This document shows positions 8,470 to 18,699 of a stretch of DNA of 64,000 nucleotides, piece by piece (the first letter of the stretch is position 1; the number at the start of each line of letters is the position of its first letter). The notes below the pieces were generated by a model. It saw only the letters and a list, made by a program, of their open reading frames with translations. It ran no database searches and was not told where the DNA came from. Source of the stretch: an uncultured Bdellovibrionales bacterium (GTDB lineage Bacteria; Bdellovibrionota; Bdellovibrionia; Bdellovibrionales; UBA1609); contig CALLAU010000044.1 in the NCBI GenBank assembly GCA_938002015.1, positions 1 through 64,000 of the forward strand, in the 5' to 3' direction. The position numbers were made by a program, and so were the translations under genes.

Positions 8470-9867
8470 CTACATTTGTCTGGCAGCTTTATCCACATCT
8501 AAAGCGGCTTCTCTGACAGCTTCAGATAGTGTAGGGTGAGCGTGAAAAGCTTTAGCAAGGTCTTCAGCACTTCCTCCAAACTCCATAGCAATAACTGCTT
8601 CAGAAATCATATCTGATGCTCTAGGACCCATAATATGAGTTCCAATGAGTTCATCATTATCACTTCTAGCAATTATTTTCACCATACCTTCAGTGCAGCC
8701 TAAGGCTTTAGCTCTGCCATTTGCACTAAATGGAAACTTACCCACTTTATAACTAATTCCTTGTTCTTTAGCTTGAGCCTCAGTTAGACCTACAGAAGCT
8801 ACTTCTGGCCAAGTGTATATTACGCCAGGAACAGTTTTATAATTAACGTGCCCTGCAAGACCAGATAAGTTTTCAGCAATAGCAACACCTTCTTCTTCAG
8901 CTTTATGGGCAAGCATTGGCCCTGGTATAACATCGCCAATTGCAAAAATATTTGCATCATCAGTTTTAAAATGAGCATCCACATTTATAAAGCCACGCTC
9001 ATCAGTTTTTACATTTGTGTTCTCTAAGCCTAGTCCTTTAGTAAAAGGAAGCCTTCCTGCTGCTACTAAAACAACATCACAGTCAAAAGTTGATTTTGAG
9101 TTATCAGAAACTTTCTCAATTTCTAAATTTAAGCTTTTACCTTTTTTTGTAGCTGTATTTACTTTATGACCCATCATAAAATTTAAACCCTGTTTTTTAA
9201 GAGACTTATGAAGAGTTTTTGCCATGGTTTCATCCATGGTGCTGGCAATACGGTCACCGTATTCTATAACAGTTACTTCAGACCCAAGTCTTTGCCAAAC
9301 GGAACCAAGCTCTAAACCAATGTATCCAGCCCCAATAACAACCATTTTCTTTGGAACGTTATCAAGTTCTAAAGCTCCTGTTGAAGAAACAATTTGTGTT
9401 TCATCAATGTCAAATCCAAGAGTGTTTACTTCACTTCCTGTAGCAATAACAAAGTTTTTTGATTCCACTACTTCTTTTGAGCCGTCTTCTTTAGTGATCT
9501 CTATAGATTTTGTATTTAGAAATTTACCTGTTCCAAAAAAAGAAGTTACTTTATTTTTATTCATTAAAAAAGAAACACCACTTGTAAGCTCTTTTACAAC
9601 TTTATCTTTTCTTTTCATCATATTTTTTAAATTCAGTTTGATGCCAGATAAGTCTACACCATGATCTTTAAACTCATGTATAGCTTGAGAGTAATGCTCA
9701 CTTGACTCTAAGAGCGCTTTTGAAGGAATACAGCCCACATTAAGACAAGTGCCTCCAAGTGTCTTTCTTTTTTCAACAATAGCCACTTTATGACCGAGTT
9801 GAGCTGCTCTAATTGCGCAAGTGTAACCACCTGGTCCGCCACCAATAATAACTAAATCAAAACTCAT
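8470..9867 (-). CDS. lpdA: Dihydrolipoyl dehydrogenase (E3)
   Basis: A 465-residue flavoprotein reoxidising lipoyl groups for the 2-oxoacid dehydrogenase complex. It has the FAD-binding GGGPGGYTCAIRAAQLG at the start, the redox disulphide in GGTCLNVGCIPSK, the NAD site GAGYIGLELGSVW, and the His-Glu pair in HAHPTLSEAV near the end. It is the last gene of the sucA-sucB-lpd operon, 24 bases behind sucB, with AAGGAT before the ATG. It probably serves the 2-oxoglutarate complex and may also serve others. Confidence 0.95.
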   Translation of the reverse strand: MSFDLVIIGGGPGGYTCAIRAAQLGHKVAIVEKRKTLGGTCLNVGCIPSKALLESSEHYSQAIHEFKDHGVDLSGIKLNLKNMMKRKDKVVKELTSGVSFLMNKNKVTSFFGTGKFLNTKSIEITKEDGSKEVVESKNFVIATGSEVNTLGFDIDETQIVSSTGALELDNVPKKMVVIGAGYIGLELGSVWQRLGSEVTVIEYGDRIASTMDETMAKTLHKSLKKQGLNFMMGHKVNTATKKGKSLNLEIEKVSDNSKSTFDCDVVLVAAGRLPFTKGLGLENTNVKTDERGFINVDAHFKTDDANIFAIGDVIPGPMLAHKAEEEGVAIAENLSGLAGHVNYKTVPGVIYTWPEVASVGLTEAQAKEQGISYKVGKFPFSANGRAKALGCTEGMVKIIARSDNDELIGTHIMGPRASDMISEAVIAMEFGGSAEDLAKAFHAHPTLSEAVREAALDVDKAARQM

Positions 9868-9891
9868 TTTTTAAATCCTTATTTTTTAAAA

Positions 9892-11136
9892 TTAAACTCC
9901 AAGAAGCAGTCTGCTTGGATCCTCTAAAGCTTCTTTAATCTTTACAAGGAAACTTACAGACTCTTTACCATCAATAACTCGATGATCATAAGAAAGAGCT
10001 AAATACATCATTGGTCTGATTTTAACTTCATCACCAACAACAATAGGCCTTTTCTCAATTTTATGCATACCTAAAATACCACTTTGAGGTGGGTTTAGAA
10101 TAGGTGTCGACATTAAAGAGCCATAAACACCACCATTACTTATTGTAAAAGTACCGCCAGTAAGATCATCAATAGCAAGCTTATTATTTTTAGCTTTTCC
10201 AGCGTAGTCTTTAATGGCAGCTTCAATTTGGTAGATACTCATTAAATCAGCGTCTCTAACAACAGGCACAACAAGGCCTTTAGGGCCACCAACAGCAATA
10301 CCCATATTAACAAACTCATTAAAAATAAGTTCTTTACCATCTATTTGTGCATTAACTGCTGGATATTCTTTTAAAGCTTCGCATACAGCCTTAACAAAGA
10401 AACCCATAAAACCTAATCTGATTCCGTACTTTTTTTCAAATTGGTCTTTATACTTAGATCTTAAAGACATAACAGCAGACATATCAACTTCATTAAAAGT
10501 TGTTAAAATAGCAGCTGTTTGCTGAGCTTCAACAAGTCTTTCAGCAATTCTTTTTCTAAGGGTAGACATCTTCTCTCGCCTTGTTCCGCGAGACTCAAAG
10601 CTTGGAGCTTGATAAGCTGGAGCTTGCTCTTTTGAAGAAGTTTCTGCAGCAGTTGTTTGTTGAGCATTACTTGAAGCAGCGTTTAAAGCATCAGCCTTTG
10701 TTATGTTTCCTTTAGGCCCAGTTCCAGAAATATTAGAAGCGTTTAAATTATTCTCAGCAATAACACGCTTTGCAGCAGGGCCAGGAACACCAGCTGCTGA
10801 AGAAGACTTACTCACAGCTTGGTTTGGTGCGGGTGGAGTGTTGCTTGAAGCTGCTGGAGTTTCTACACTTTCTTTACTAGAGCCAGCAGGTTTAGCAGCA
10901 GAAGAATCAATCGATCCAATCTTTTTACCCACTTCAACAGTATCACCTTCGCTAAAATCAGTATTTAAAACGCCTGAGGCTTCAGCTACAAGCTCAACTG
11001 AAGCTTTGTCAGTTTCTAAAACGACAATAATTTCATTCTTTTCTACATAATCACCAGTATTTTTCTGCCACTCTTCTATAGTGGCTTCTGTGATTGATTC
11101 TCCAACTGCTGGAACTAATATCTCCACTTGGCTCAT
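9892..11136 (-). CDS. sucB: 2-oxoglutarate dehydrogenase E2 (dihydrolipoyl succinyltransferase)
   Basis: 414 residues. An N-terminal lipoyl domain holds the lipoylated Lys in ETDKASVEL. An Ala/Pro/Ser-rich linker follows, then an E1/E3-binding segment ([11 protein letters not shown] to [11 protein letters not shown]), a second linker, and the acyltransferase core with SYDHRVIDG, whose His is catalytic. It transfers succinyl groups to CoA in the TCA cycle. AAGGAG precedes the ATG. It sits between sucA (49 bases upstream) and lpdA, the standard order, supporting sucB over a pyruvate E2. Confidence 0.93.
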   Translation of the reverse strand: MSQVEILVPAVGESITEATIEEWQKNTGDYVEKNEIIVVLETDKASVELVAEASGVLNTDFSEGDTVEVGKKIGSIDSSAAKPAGSSKESVETPAASSNTPPAPNQAVSKSSSAAGVPGPAAKRVIAENNLNASNISGTGPKGNITKADALNAASSNAQQTTAAETSSKEQAPAYQAPSFESRGTRREKMSTLRKRIAERLVEAQQTAAILTTFNEVDMSAVMSLRSKYKDQFEKKYGIRLGFMGFFVKAVCEALKEYPAVNAQIDGKELIFNEFVNMGIAVGGPKGLVVPVVRDADLMSIYQIEAAIKDYAGKAKNNKLAIDDLTGGTFTISNGGVYGSLMSTPILNPPQSGILGMHKIEKRPIVVGDEVKIRPMMYLALSYDHRVIDGKESVSFLVKIKEALEDPSRLLLGV

Positions 11137-11185
11137 TTACTTCGACTCCTTCGTCACTTAAAATTTTAAGTCTTTAAGTTAAAGA

Positions 11186-13951
11186 CTAGTTAGATTTAAA
11201 ATTAAAACATGCATTAATGATTTTGTTTTGTTCATCCATATGAATTGAGGGTGCCCCTGTAGCTGGAGAGGACTTTTCAATTCTTCCAGCATAGAAAATT
11301 TCAGGTTTGCACCCTGCTAACATAAGAGTTTTTTTAAGTTTCGGGGCTATAAACTGATAAGCACCCATGTTTTGTGGCTCTTCTTGAGCCCATACAAAGT
11401 CTTGAGCTTTAGAGAAGTTCTTTAAAACCTTGAGTATTTGTTTTTCAGGGTATGGATAAAGTTGCTCAATTCTCACTAATGCTACATCTTCTGAGTTAAG
11501 CTCAGTTCTTTTTGCCTCTAAATCATAAAAAAGTTTTCCAGAGCAGAACACAAGTCTTTTAGCATTCTTATATTTTTCAGAATCAGTTAAAACCTCTTGA
11601 AAACTACCTTCAGTAAGATCTTTTACAGAAGAGATTACTTTAGGGTGTCTTAGAAGTGATTTTGGAGACATGATAACTAGCGGCTTTCTAAAGTCTCTTA
11701 AAACTTGACGTCTTAATCCATGGAAGAGTTGAGCTGGTGTGGTGTAGTTACAAACTTGCATGTTGGTTTGAGCACAAAGCTGTAAGAATCTTTCAAGTCT
11801 TGCACTTGAGTGCTCAGGTCCTTGTCCTTCATAACCATGTGGTAGAAGTAAAACAAGCCCATTTGACCTAAACCACTTTGCTTCACCACTTGATATAAAC
11901 TGATCAATAATGATTTGTGCGCTGTTGGCAAAATCACCAAACTGAGCTTCCCAGATTGTTAGAAACTTTGGGTCAGAGATGGAATTTCCGTATTCAAAAC
12001 CTAAGACAGCGTATTCTGAGAGTGGACTGTTATAAACACAAAACTCTTTTTCAGAGTTTATCTCTGTTAAGGGAGAATACTTTTCAGCAGTTTCTGCGTC
12101 AAAAAGTACAGAATGCCTGTGTGTAAAAGTTCCTCTAAGGCAGTCCTGTCCAGAAAGTCTTACTGATGTTCCTTCAGAAATAAGGCTTCCGTAGCATAAA
12201 AGCTCTGTTAGTCCCCAGTCTAATTTATCATCACTAAACATCTTACTCCTGTTTTTAAGGAGCCTTTGTACTTTTGAGTGAGGTTTAAACCCTTTTGGAG
12301 GTTGAGTAAGCTTATCCATAACTTTATCTAAAACTTTTTTACTTGTAGCGGTCTTTACAGTTTTTTCAAAGTCTTTTGCTTCTCCCCAGCGAAGTCCAGC
12401 CCAGAGTCCTTCAAAAGAAACAGGTTTTGCATCAACTGGTGATTTTTTAACAGTATCAAAAATTTCTTGTAGGTTATCTATTTTAGAATCATAAAAAGCG
12501 TCTCGACTAGCTTTATCCCAAACTTTTTCTTCACTTAGCTTTTTTGCATATGCTGTATAAACCGTAGGGTGTGCTTTTATTTTTTTATACATCTGTGGTT
12601 GTGTAAAAGCAGGTTCATCACCTTCATTATGACCAAACCTTCTATAGCCAATAAGATCAATAACGACATCTTGTTTAAACTTTTGTCTAAACCTAAGAGC
12701 CATATCCATTGCTTTTACACATGCCTCTGGATCGTCTGCATTTACTAAAAGCACAGGAGCTTTGATTGTCTTTGCAATATCAGAAGCGTATTCAGTACTT
12801 CTTGCATCACTTGGGTTGGTTGTAAAACCAACTTGGTTATTCATGATAACATGAATGGAGCCACCGACTTCATACCCAGGGAGTTTAGAAAGCTGAAAAG
12901 TTTCACTTACTACTCCTTGGCCAATTACAGCAGCATCGCCATGTATGATAACAGGAATAACCTTACTTCTTTCTTGTGTGTCTTTTCTTCTTCTCTGCTT
13001 TGCTCTTGCCATTCCACAAACAACTGGGCCAACTGCTTCAAGGTGTGAAGGGTTAAAAGCAAGAGAAACATGACAAGATTTCTTTGAAGTGGTTTCTTTG
13101 TCAGTAGAAAACCCCATATGGTATTTAACATCTGAATCATAGTTACTATCAGCACCAACTTTTCCATTAAACTCAGATAAAATAAGTTCTAAGCCTTTAT
13201 TCATAAAGTTAGCTAAAACATTTACTCTACCTCTGTGAGCCATCCCAATTGTGACTTCTTCAAGGTCTAAATCGTTTGTGCCTTTCTCAACAAGGTACTC
13301 AAGCATAGGAATAAGAGTGTCGCACCCTTCAATAGAGAATCTTTTTACACCAACATATCTTGTATGAATAAATTTTTCTAGAGACTCAGTTTTTGCTAAC
13401 TGTTTAGCAATTCTAACTTGTTCGTCATTTGTTAGTTTAAAACTAGAATTTTCAAACTCTTTGCAGAACCAGTCGCGTACTTGTGGAACACATTCTGCAG
13501 CTTGCAAAGCAATAGAACCACAGTAGGTTTTTTCTAAGTGGTCTACTATTTCAGATAAAGTCGAAGCTTTAAGGCCTAAATATTTTCCTGCTTCAAAAGT
13601 ATCAGTAGGTTTGATTTTTGATAAAGAGTTAGCTCCGTCTTTAGTTTCCCTAAAACTTAGAAACTCAGTTTCTCTGTTTTGAAGCTCTAAAGGATCAAGC
13701 TTAGCTTTAAGATGTCCATAGTCTCTATAAATTTGGATGAGTTCATAAACATTAATTTCATTTTTTATACTATCAGGTGAGGAAGAAGAAGCTGAAGCTT
13801 TTGTAAGTCCTTGACTGGTTGCAAACTCAACACCTTCAAAAAAACGAAACCACTCGGGGTCAACTTTTTCAGGGTTATCTAAAAATTGTTTATGAAGTTG
13901 TTCTAAGTATTCTAAATTAGTACGAGAAAGGTAGGAGAGCTTATCACTCAT
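11186..13951 (-). CDS. sucA: 2-oxoglutarate dehydrogenase E1
   Basis: A thiamine-diphosphate decarboxylase of 921 residues from the ATG at 13951 (AAGGA upstream; a TTG at 13960 would sit too close to it). It has the usual OGDH N-terminal helix (NLEYLEQLHKQFLDNPEKVD), GMAHRGRVNVL, the ThDP-binding HGDAAVIGQGVVSE region followed by NNQVGFTT, and a C-terminal transketolase-like domain. The length fits the family. It is the first gene of the operon with sucB and lpdA, giving a complete oxidative TCA step. Confidence 0.95.
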   Translation of the reverse strand: MSDKLSYLSRTNLEYLEQLHKQFLDNPEKVDPEWFRFFEGVEFATSQGLTKASASSSSPDSIKNEINVYELIQIYRDYGHLKAKLDPLELQNRETEFLSFRETKDGANSLSKIKPTDTFEAGKYLGLKASTLSEIVDHLEKTYCGSIALQAAECVPQVRDWFCKEFENSSFKLTNDEQVRIAKQLAKTESLEKFIHTRYVGVKRFSIEGCDTLIPMLEYLVEKGTNDLDLEEVTIGMAHRGRVNVLANFMNKGLELILSEFNGKVGADSNYDSDVKYHMGFSTDKETTSKKSCHVSLAFNPSHLEAVGPVVCGMARAKQRRRKDTQERSKVIPVIIHGDAAVIGQGVVSETFQLSKLPGYEVGGSIHVIMNNQVGFTTNPSDARSTEYASDIAKTIKAPVLLVNADDPEACVKAMDMALRFRQKFKQDVVIDLIGYRRFGHNEGDEPAFTQPQMYKKIKAHPTVYTAYAKKLSEEKVWDKASRDAFYDSKIDNLQEIFDTVKKSPVDAKPVSFEGLWAGLRWGEAKDFEKTVKTATSKKVLDKVMDKLTQPPKGFKPHSKVQRLLKNRSKMFSDDKLDWGLTELLCYGSLISEGTSVRLSGQDCLRGTFTHRHSVLFDAETAEKYSPLTEINSEKEFCVYNSPLSEYAVLGFEYGNSISDPKFLTIWEAQFGDFANSAQIIIDQFISSGEAKWFRSNGLVLLLPHGYEGQGPEHSSARLERFLQLCAQTNMQVCNYTTPAQLFHGLRRQVLRDFRKPLVIMSPKSLLRHPKVISSVKDLTEGSFQEVLTDSEKYKNAKRLVFCSGKLFYDLEAKRTELNSEDVALVRIEQLYPYPEKQILKVLKNFSKAQDFVWAQEEPQNMGAYQFIAPKLKKTLMLAGCKPEIFYAGRIEKSSPATGAPSIHMDEQNKIINACFNFKSN

Positions 13952-14274
13952 TTTTGACAATTCCTTAATTTTTTAAATATTTAATCACTCGCTTTTAAAC
14001 AAAAACTAGTGGTTTTTAATGTTTATCTTTAATGACATAAGTTAGCTAAAAAAAAAGTGTTTGGCTACACCTTCAGTCTAGGTGGACTCATTTTTAGAGC
14101 TTTATCGTTTTACACAAAAAGCTTAATACGAAGGCAGTAAATTAGAGTTTTAAAAAAAAATTAAGCTAAAGACGTCTCATATCTAGACCTTCGTGTGTTT
14201 AAAAAAACGTCGAAAATTCCGAAATTGTTAATAAGCCCTTAATTTGAAGAGCCTTTAAGTTAGAGAGAGTGTAT
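13952..14274. other. Divergent intergenic region without a recognised gene
   Basis: 323 bases between the starts of sucA (minus) and the FHA coiled-coil gene (plus). It is AT-rich with runs of A, a GACGTC near 14173, and GAGAGAG before the ATG at 14275. No open frame with coding character, tRNA or clear terminator is visible. It must hold the promoters of both divergent units, but I cannot place them with confidence. Confidence 0.5.
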
Positions 14275-16941
14275 ATGAATTCTAAGAAAATAAATCTGTT
14301 ATTAAAGCGTAGTGATGGTAGTACTGAATCTTTTAGCTTTGTAAAACAAGACATACTAATTGGATCCTCAGAGATAGCTGATATAAAGGTGAGTGAAGAA
14401 GGGGTAGCTTCAGTATTTTGCAGATTAGTTCTAGAAAATGGGCGTTTAAAAATTGATCCAGTTGATGGTGGACAGGAGACATACTTAGGAGAAGGGCAAA
14501 GCTTTTCTTTTGGTGTAGAAGACTCTATTCAGATCACTTTTGAATCATATTCGATGTTTTCAAAAGCAGAAGAAACAGTAGAGGGGCCGACTTCACTAGA
14601 GGTCTTAAGTTCTGCTGATAAAATGGCAGCTTCAAAGTCAGACTTAGCAGATGTAGAAGCTGAAGCTGAAAACTATTTACACTCTGTAAAAGTTGCTGAA
14701 GCTAGGCTTTCTCAAGCGTCCCAAAAAGCAGACATTCAATTTCAATCTAAACTTTCACAGTCTTCTGCTCGAGCACATAGAATATTAGAGCAAACGACAA
14801 AAGATATTGAGTCACTTACAATAGAGGCTCAAAAAAAGGTTCACTATCTTAATCATGAGATTGAAGAAAAATCGGCTCAACTGCATAAAACTATCTTGTT
14901 TTTAGAAGGACAAACAGCTCAAAAGCAAGAGTCTCTTGATTCTATGCGAGCTGAAATAGAAGAAATTGAGTTTAAAAAAGTTGCTGTCAGTAAAGACATT
15001 AGAATGAAGCAACAAGAGTTTAGTGCCTTACAAGCTGAGTATGCTAATCTAGTAAACAGTAAGAAAGATGAAATTCTTCACCTTACTCAAGATGCAAATA
15101 AAAAGAGAGAGGATCTTCAAGAGGTTAATGAAAAGCTTATCATAGAAGAAAAGCGTTTTGATGAAAAAACGTATATTTTAAAAAAGAACATATCTAATTT
15201 AGAGACTGAGTCTCAAGAAAAAGAGAAGCTTCTTTCCCTTTTAAAAGAAAATTATAGAAACCTTGAAGAGGATCTTGAGGCTTTACACCATGATAAAGAA
15301 AAAGCTGCTATAAAAGTTAAAGAAGAAGAGGGGATTTTAGAGGTTTTAGTTAAGAAAAAGAACCTTATAAAGACTGAAACAGAGAGGATCATTGGCCAAT
15401 CTAAAGAAGAGGCTATGAATTTAACAAAAGCTGCAGTTTTAAAAGCTGAAAATATGAAAAGAGAAGCTACTCAAATTAAAGAGGCAGCAGAAAAAGAAGC
15501 TAAAGAGATGTTGGTTTTAGCAAGTAAAGACGCTGAAAAAATCTCTAAGGAATCAAAAACAAACGCTCAAAAGCTTATTGATGTTGCAAAAGTTGATGCT
15601 AGAGAAGCACTAACTTCAGCAGAATCAAAGCTAGAGCAAGCTCAGCTCGATTATAACAATAAGATAAAAGAAGCTGAGGCTGAAGCTGCAAGATTAAGAG
15701 CTGATGCACAAACTGCAAAAGACTTGATGCTAAAAGAAATTGAAACAAAGAGAAAAGAACAGGTTTCTTATATAAATGAAGAGCTTAGAAAGTTTAAAGA
15801 AGGATTGAGTGTAAAAAAAGCAGCCCACTTAAAGCTTGTTAGTGAAGAAGAAGCTCAAGGTTTAGAAAACTCAAGTACGGGCTCAACTCTTGAAGACTTT
15901 GGATCTTTAATAGAAGTTCAAAATGATCAAGTTCAAGCTAAGGAAGAGTCTTTAGAGACTGCTCCTGTAGTAGAGAATGAAAATGTTGTAGCTAAAGAAG
16001 AAGAAAAAGAAACTGCAAATGAGGCAGTTGTTGCAAAAGAAAGCGTAGAAGGTGAAGAAGTAGCTCCTGAGAAATTAGAGGATAATCAAACAGAATCACT
16101 TGAAGCTAGTTTTGAGGCTTTAGAAGATCAAAAAAGCGAAAGCACGGTTGATGATGAAGATGCTTTAAACGAAATTCCTCAAGCCGTTGCAAGTATTAAA
16201 GAAGAAGAGCAAAAGAGTGAAGAAGGAGAAGAGACTACAGCTGAAGTTGCTGCAAAAGATAGTTTCGAAGAAGAGTTAAAGCCAGCGGTTGTTAAAGAAA
16301 AAATAGACTTTTTAAAGCCTTTAAGAGAAGCCGTCGTTTCAGGAATTGGATTTTTTAAATCAACTTATTCACATCCATACTTTAAAGTTGTAGTACCTGC
16401 AGCTCTTCTAGTTGCTTTAACTGTAATGTATACTCCAAAACTTCTTGATCAAATCAAGCAGCAAAGAGAAATTGCTAAAGAAAATAATAAAATTAAAGAG
16501 CAAAAAAATGAGAAACTGGCTCAAGAAAGAGAGGCAGATCAAGCAAAAACTAGATCAGTTTCTTCTATTGGTAAAGTCGCTGCTAAAGCTATAGACGTAT
16601 ATCATGAGTCTTACACAGATAGAGTTTTATTTACGCAAGATTATATTAAGAACGAGTTTAAGCCTGCTTATAGAAGTAAGTGGATTACTGAGATGAGAAA
16701 GTTTGTTGTTGAAAAAGCAAAACTGCCAGAGTCTCAGCTTGCGCCAATAATTACTACAGAAACAGCTTTGTTAAGAGCTTTAGATCAAATGTATACAAGA
16801 AGTAAAAATGTTGATCTTATGACAAAACTTGAAGATCAACTTTTAAATAAGCTTAAAACCCAGTTAAAAACAGATGAGCTTTATAGTGAATTCTTTAACT
16901 TAAAGTCTAAATTTTATAAAGAAGAGTATTCAGTTAAATAG
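14275..16941 (+). CDS. Coiled-coil membrane protein with degenerate FHA domain
   Basis: 888 residues from the ATG at 14275. The first 95 residues follow the FHA beta-strand pattern, but the phosphothreonine contacts are gone: IGSSEIADIKV replaces the GR strand and there is no SRxH or STNGT. A long coiled coil (about 130-520) is rich in Glu, Lys, Ala and Gln. An acidic low-complexity region (about 540-670), a TM helix (about 704-722) and a C-terminal domain of about 120 residues with ESYTDRVLFTQDYIKNEF follow. The predicted topology is FHA and coil in the cytosol, with the C terminus in the periplasm. It is a paralogue of the protein at 33616-36741, sharing domain order and the C-terminal motif. 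Function unknown. Confidence 0.65.
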   Translation: MNSKKINLLLKRSDGSTESFSFVKQDILIGSSEIADIKVSEEGVASVFCRLVLENGRLKIDPVDGGQETYLGEGQSFSFGVEDSIQITFESYSMFSKAEETVEGPTSLEVLSSADKMAASKSDLADVEAEAENYLHSVKVAEARLSQASQKADIQFQSKLSQSSARAHRILEQTTKDIESLTIEAQKKVHYLNHEIEEKSAQLHKTILFLEGQTAQKQESLDSMRAEIEEIEFKKVAVSKDIRMKQQEFSALQAEYANLVNSKKDEILHLTQDANKKREDLQEVNEKLIIEEKRFDEKTYILKKNISNLETESQEKEKLLSLLKENYRNLEEDLEALHHDKEKAAIKVKEEEGILEVLVKKKNLIKTETERIIGQSKEEAMNLTKAAVLKAENMKREATQIKEAAEKEAKEMLVLASKDAEKISKESKTNAQKLIDVAKVDAREALTSAESKLEQAQLDYNNKIKEAEAEAARLRADAQTAKDLMLKEIETKRKEQVSYINEELRKFKEGLSVKKAAHLKLVSEEEAQGLENSSTGSTLEDFGSLIEVQNDQVQAKEESLETAPVVENENVVAKEEEKETANEAVVAKESVEGEEVAPEKLEDNQTESLEASFEALEDQKSESTVDDEDALNEIPQAVASIKEEEQKSEEGEETTAEVAAKDSFEEELKPAVVKEKIDFLKPLREAVVSGIGFFKSTYSHPYFKVVVPAALLVALTVMYTPKLLDQIKQQREIAKENNKIKEQKNEKLAQEREADQAKTRSVSSIGKVAAKAIDVYHESYTDRVLFTQDYIKNEFKPAYRSKWITEMRKFVVEKAKLPESQLAPIITTETALLRALDQMYTRSKNVDLMTKLEDQLLNKLKTQLKTDELYSEFFNLKSKFYKEEYSVK

Positions 16942-16960
16942 CTTTTAAACTAAAATTAAT

Positions 16961-17782
16961 TTAAATAGCGTGCGAGCCATGTTTAGGAAGAGAGGGAAAA
17001 GCCCTCTCTTTGTCTTTAAAGATATAGTAATCAAAGTCGCTGTTTATAGCTCTATCAGTTAAAATAAAAAAGCCACTTTTACACTTAAAATCGATGAGTT
17101 CTTTGTGTAAAGAATGAAGCTTTAGTCTTTGCCTACTTAAAGATTTATTTGAAAAGTAATCAAATTTAAAACTGAGTGTTTTTGAATTTTTAAAGTGCTC
17201 TTTAAAGAGCTCATAAAAACTTGGGCCTTCAGGATTTTTATTATATGTTGAGTGACTAGAGCCATTAAAGAAAACAATCTTTTTATCAGGGTTTTTTTGA
17301 ATAAAGTAAAAAGCGGTCGTAAACATATGTAAATCTCTTAAAGCAAGCTTTGCGTTATCAGGGAATACTGTTTTTATATCTTTTCTTCTATCTATTCCTA
17401 AAAAATTTAAGTTATTTTTTATAAGGTTATTAGTGATAATTGCATATTTTTCTAAGTTGTAACCAAAATCATAAAAGAGAGAGTAAAGTAGGTTATATTC
17501 TTGGTCATGCCTTAAAACATACTGATCTATAAGTGGTTGATCTGCTGAATCAAAAAACTCTAAAAAAAAGATCTCATAACCATTTAGTTTTAAAGTAGGA
17601 AGTGTTTCTGAAAAAAAATCAGAAGGGTTAAGATCTCGGTGATCCTCACCAAAGAAGAGGTACTGTGCATCGAGGCTTTTGATTAAGGGTAGTGCGCACT
17701 GAGTTTTAATAGTATCTGAAAAAGAAGATGTGCTAAAGCATAGTATACTAAATAGTATGTGCAATGAAAAAAGCCTTAACAT
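16961..17782 (-). CDS. Exported ChaN/Tiki/EreA-superfamily-like protein
   Basis: 273 residues with a signal peptide (cleavage near FSFSD). The motifs YLFFGEDHRDLN, FFLEFFDSADQP, FLGIDRRKD and VFFNGSSHSTYN follow the layout of the ChaN/Tiki/erythromycin-esterase superfamily: GExH, a Glu-containing strand, a mid Arg, and a late G-x-x-H. Members include haem-binding ChaN and Tiki-type metalloproteases; which applies here cannot be told. The ATG lies in the loop of a terminator-like hairpin and lacks a Shine-Dalgarno. A TTG seven codons in has AAGG before it and is an alternative start, though it loses the only basic residue of the signal peptide. Confidence 0.5.
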   Translation of the reverse strand: MLRLFSLHILFSILCFSTSSFSDTIKTQCALPLIKSLDAQYLFFGEDHRDLNPSDFFSETLPTLKLNGYEIFFLEFFDSADQPLIDQYVLRHDQEYNLLYSLFYDFGYNLEKYAIITNNLIKNNLNFLGIDRRKDIKTVFPDNAKLALRDLHMFTTAFYFIQKNPDKKIVFFNGSSHSTYNKNPEGPSFYELFKEHFKNSKTLSFKFDYFSNKSLSRQRLKLHSLHKELIDFKCKSGFFILTDRAINSDFDYYIFKDKERAFPSLPKHGSHAI

Positions 17783-17794
17783 AAGTTAAGGCTT
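17765..17794 (-). terminator. Terminator-like hairpin overlapping the start of the ChaN-like gene
   Basis: Read on the minus strand, AAGCCTTAAC (17794-17785), loop TTAT, GTTAAGGCTT (17780-17771) and then a run of T form a perfect 10-bp stem with a U tail. It lies about 60 bases after the DUF2799 gene stop and would terminate that transcript. The ATG of the next gene straddles the loop and right arm, so its first codons are the right arm and U tract. Confidence 0.65.
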
Positions 17795-17856
17795 TAGCAC
17801 TTGTTTTAGTTTTGTTTAAGCAAGCTTGTAAAAGTTTTATTGTTTACTGCTTTACT

Positions 17857-18699
17857 TTATATTCTTTTTCTTAAATATGAGATTTCTCGTCTGATTTCAT
17901 TAAGGTCTCTATCCATACCATCAACTTCTTCTCTCATTCTATCTCTTTCATCTCTCGTTCTAGCGATTTGAGATTCAAGTGATCTTTTTCGGCTTATAAT
18001 TACATCATCTGTAGAGTACCTAGGCATTCTTCCAAGTTCAAACTGCATGTCTTGTAAGTCATCTCTTGTTCTCTCATAGTCTCTTCTAGCAGAAATAAGA
18101 GAGGCTGTTTTCTCTTTTAAAGTGTCTTCAAGGTAACCTAATCTGCCTTTATTAAAGGCTCTTTCAAAAGCGCGACCAGAGCGTTCACATTTTTCAGGAA
18201 ACGGCATTCCTTTTTCTCCGAGTCTAAAGCCATTTTTTTCAGTACAAAAATCTCGTTGTCCTTTTTTATAAGCTGCTGCATAGACTTTGTATTTTAAGCA
18301 AGTATTTACAGGGTCCTTGCCTTCAATAGCTGTATCATAGCCATTATCACCTGAGCAAAAGACCTTCATCCCGGCGCTATAGCCTTGCATGTAGTTATCA
18401 AATCTTTGGCAAGTTGGGTTGAGTGCGCCGTTGTTAACGCCAACGCCCTTACCAGCTTCAAAAGAACAAAAAACTGCAAGACCTTTACTATGACCAGCAT
18501 TATAGCCTTGAACGTCAATATTAGCTCCTTTTTTTGAGCAGGTGTTGCTGTAAGAAGCTGAACTATTCGGCCTTCCACTGCTTCCTTCAGAGTAACCTAA
18601 TTGTTGCCAGTTAGTAGATTCACACTTCTTTTTTGACCATCCAGCACAAGCTGCAAGTGATAGACATAGGACTGAGCATATAGCTATTGAACGTTTCAT
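17857..18699 (-). CDS. DUF2799-like lipoprotein with Cys/Gly repeats and coiled-coil tail
   Basis: 280 residues. It has a lipoprotein signal with lipobox LAAC (Cys18) and is probably anchored in the outer membrane. Residues about 20-185 hold four repeats of a roughly 40-residue unit with G-Y-x-x-G and a paired Cys (GYSEGSSGR, GYNAGHSKGL, GYSAGMKVFC, AYKKGQRDFC), the DUF2799 (PF10973) pattern. The last 90 residues are a charged coiled coil rich in Arg, Asp and Glu. GGAG precedes the ATG. Function unknown for the family. Confidence 0.65.
   Translation of the reverse strand: MKRSIAICSVLCLSLAACAGWSKKKCESTNWQQLGYSEGSSGRPNSSASYSNTCSKKGANIDVQGYNAGHSKGLAVFCSFEAGKGVGVNNGALNPTCQRFDNYMQGYSAGMKVFCSGDNGYDTAIEGKDPVNTCLKYKVYAAAYKKGQRDFCTEKNGFRLGEKGMPFPEKCERSGRAFERAFNKGRLGYLEDTLKEKTASLISARRDYERTRDDLQDMQFELGRMPRYSTDDVIISRKRSLESQIARTRDERDRMREEVDGMDRDLNEIRREISYLRKRI

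Noticed and set aside
12833..13048. An open frame opposite sucA
   Set aside because: It lies wholly within the conserved sucA gene and its product has no recognisable features.
14275..16941. A type VI secretion Fha/TagH protein
   Set aside because: The FHA residues are missing, and no Tss or ClpV-type genes are nearby; the architecture is FHA plus coil plus TM, not Fha1.
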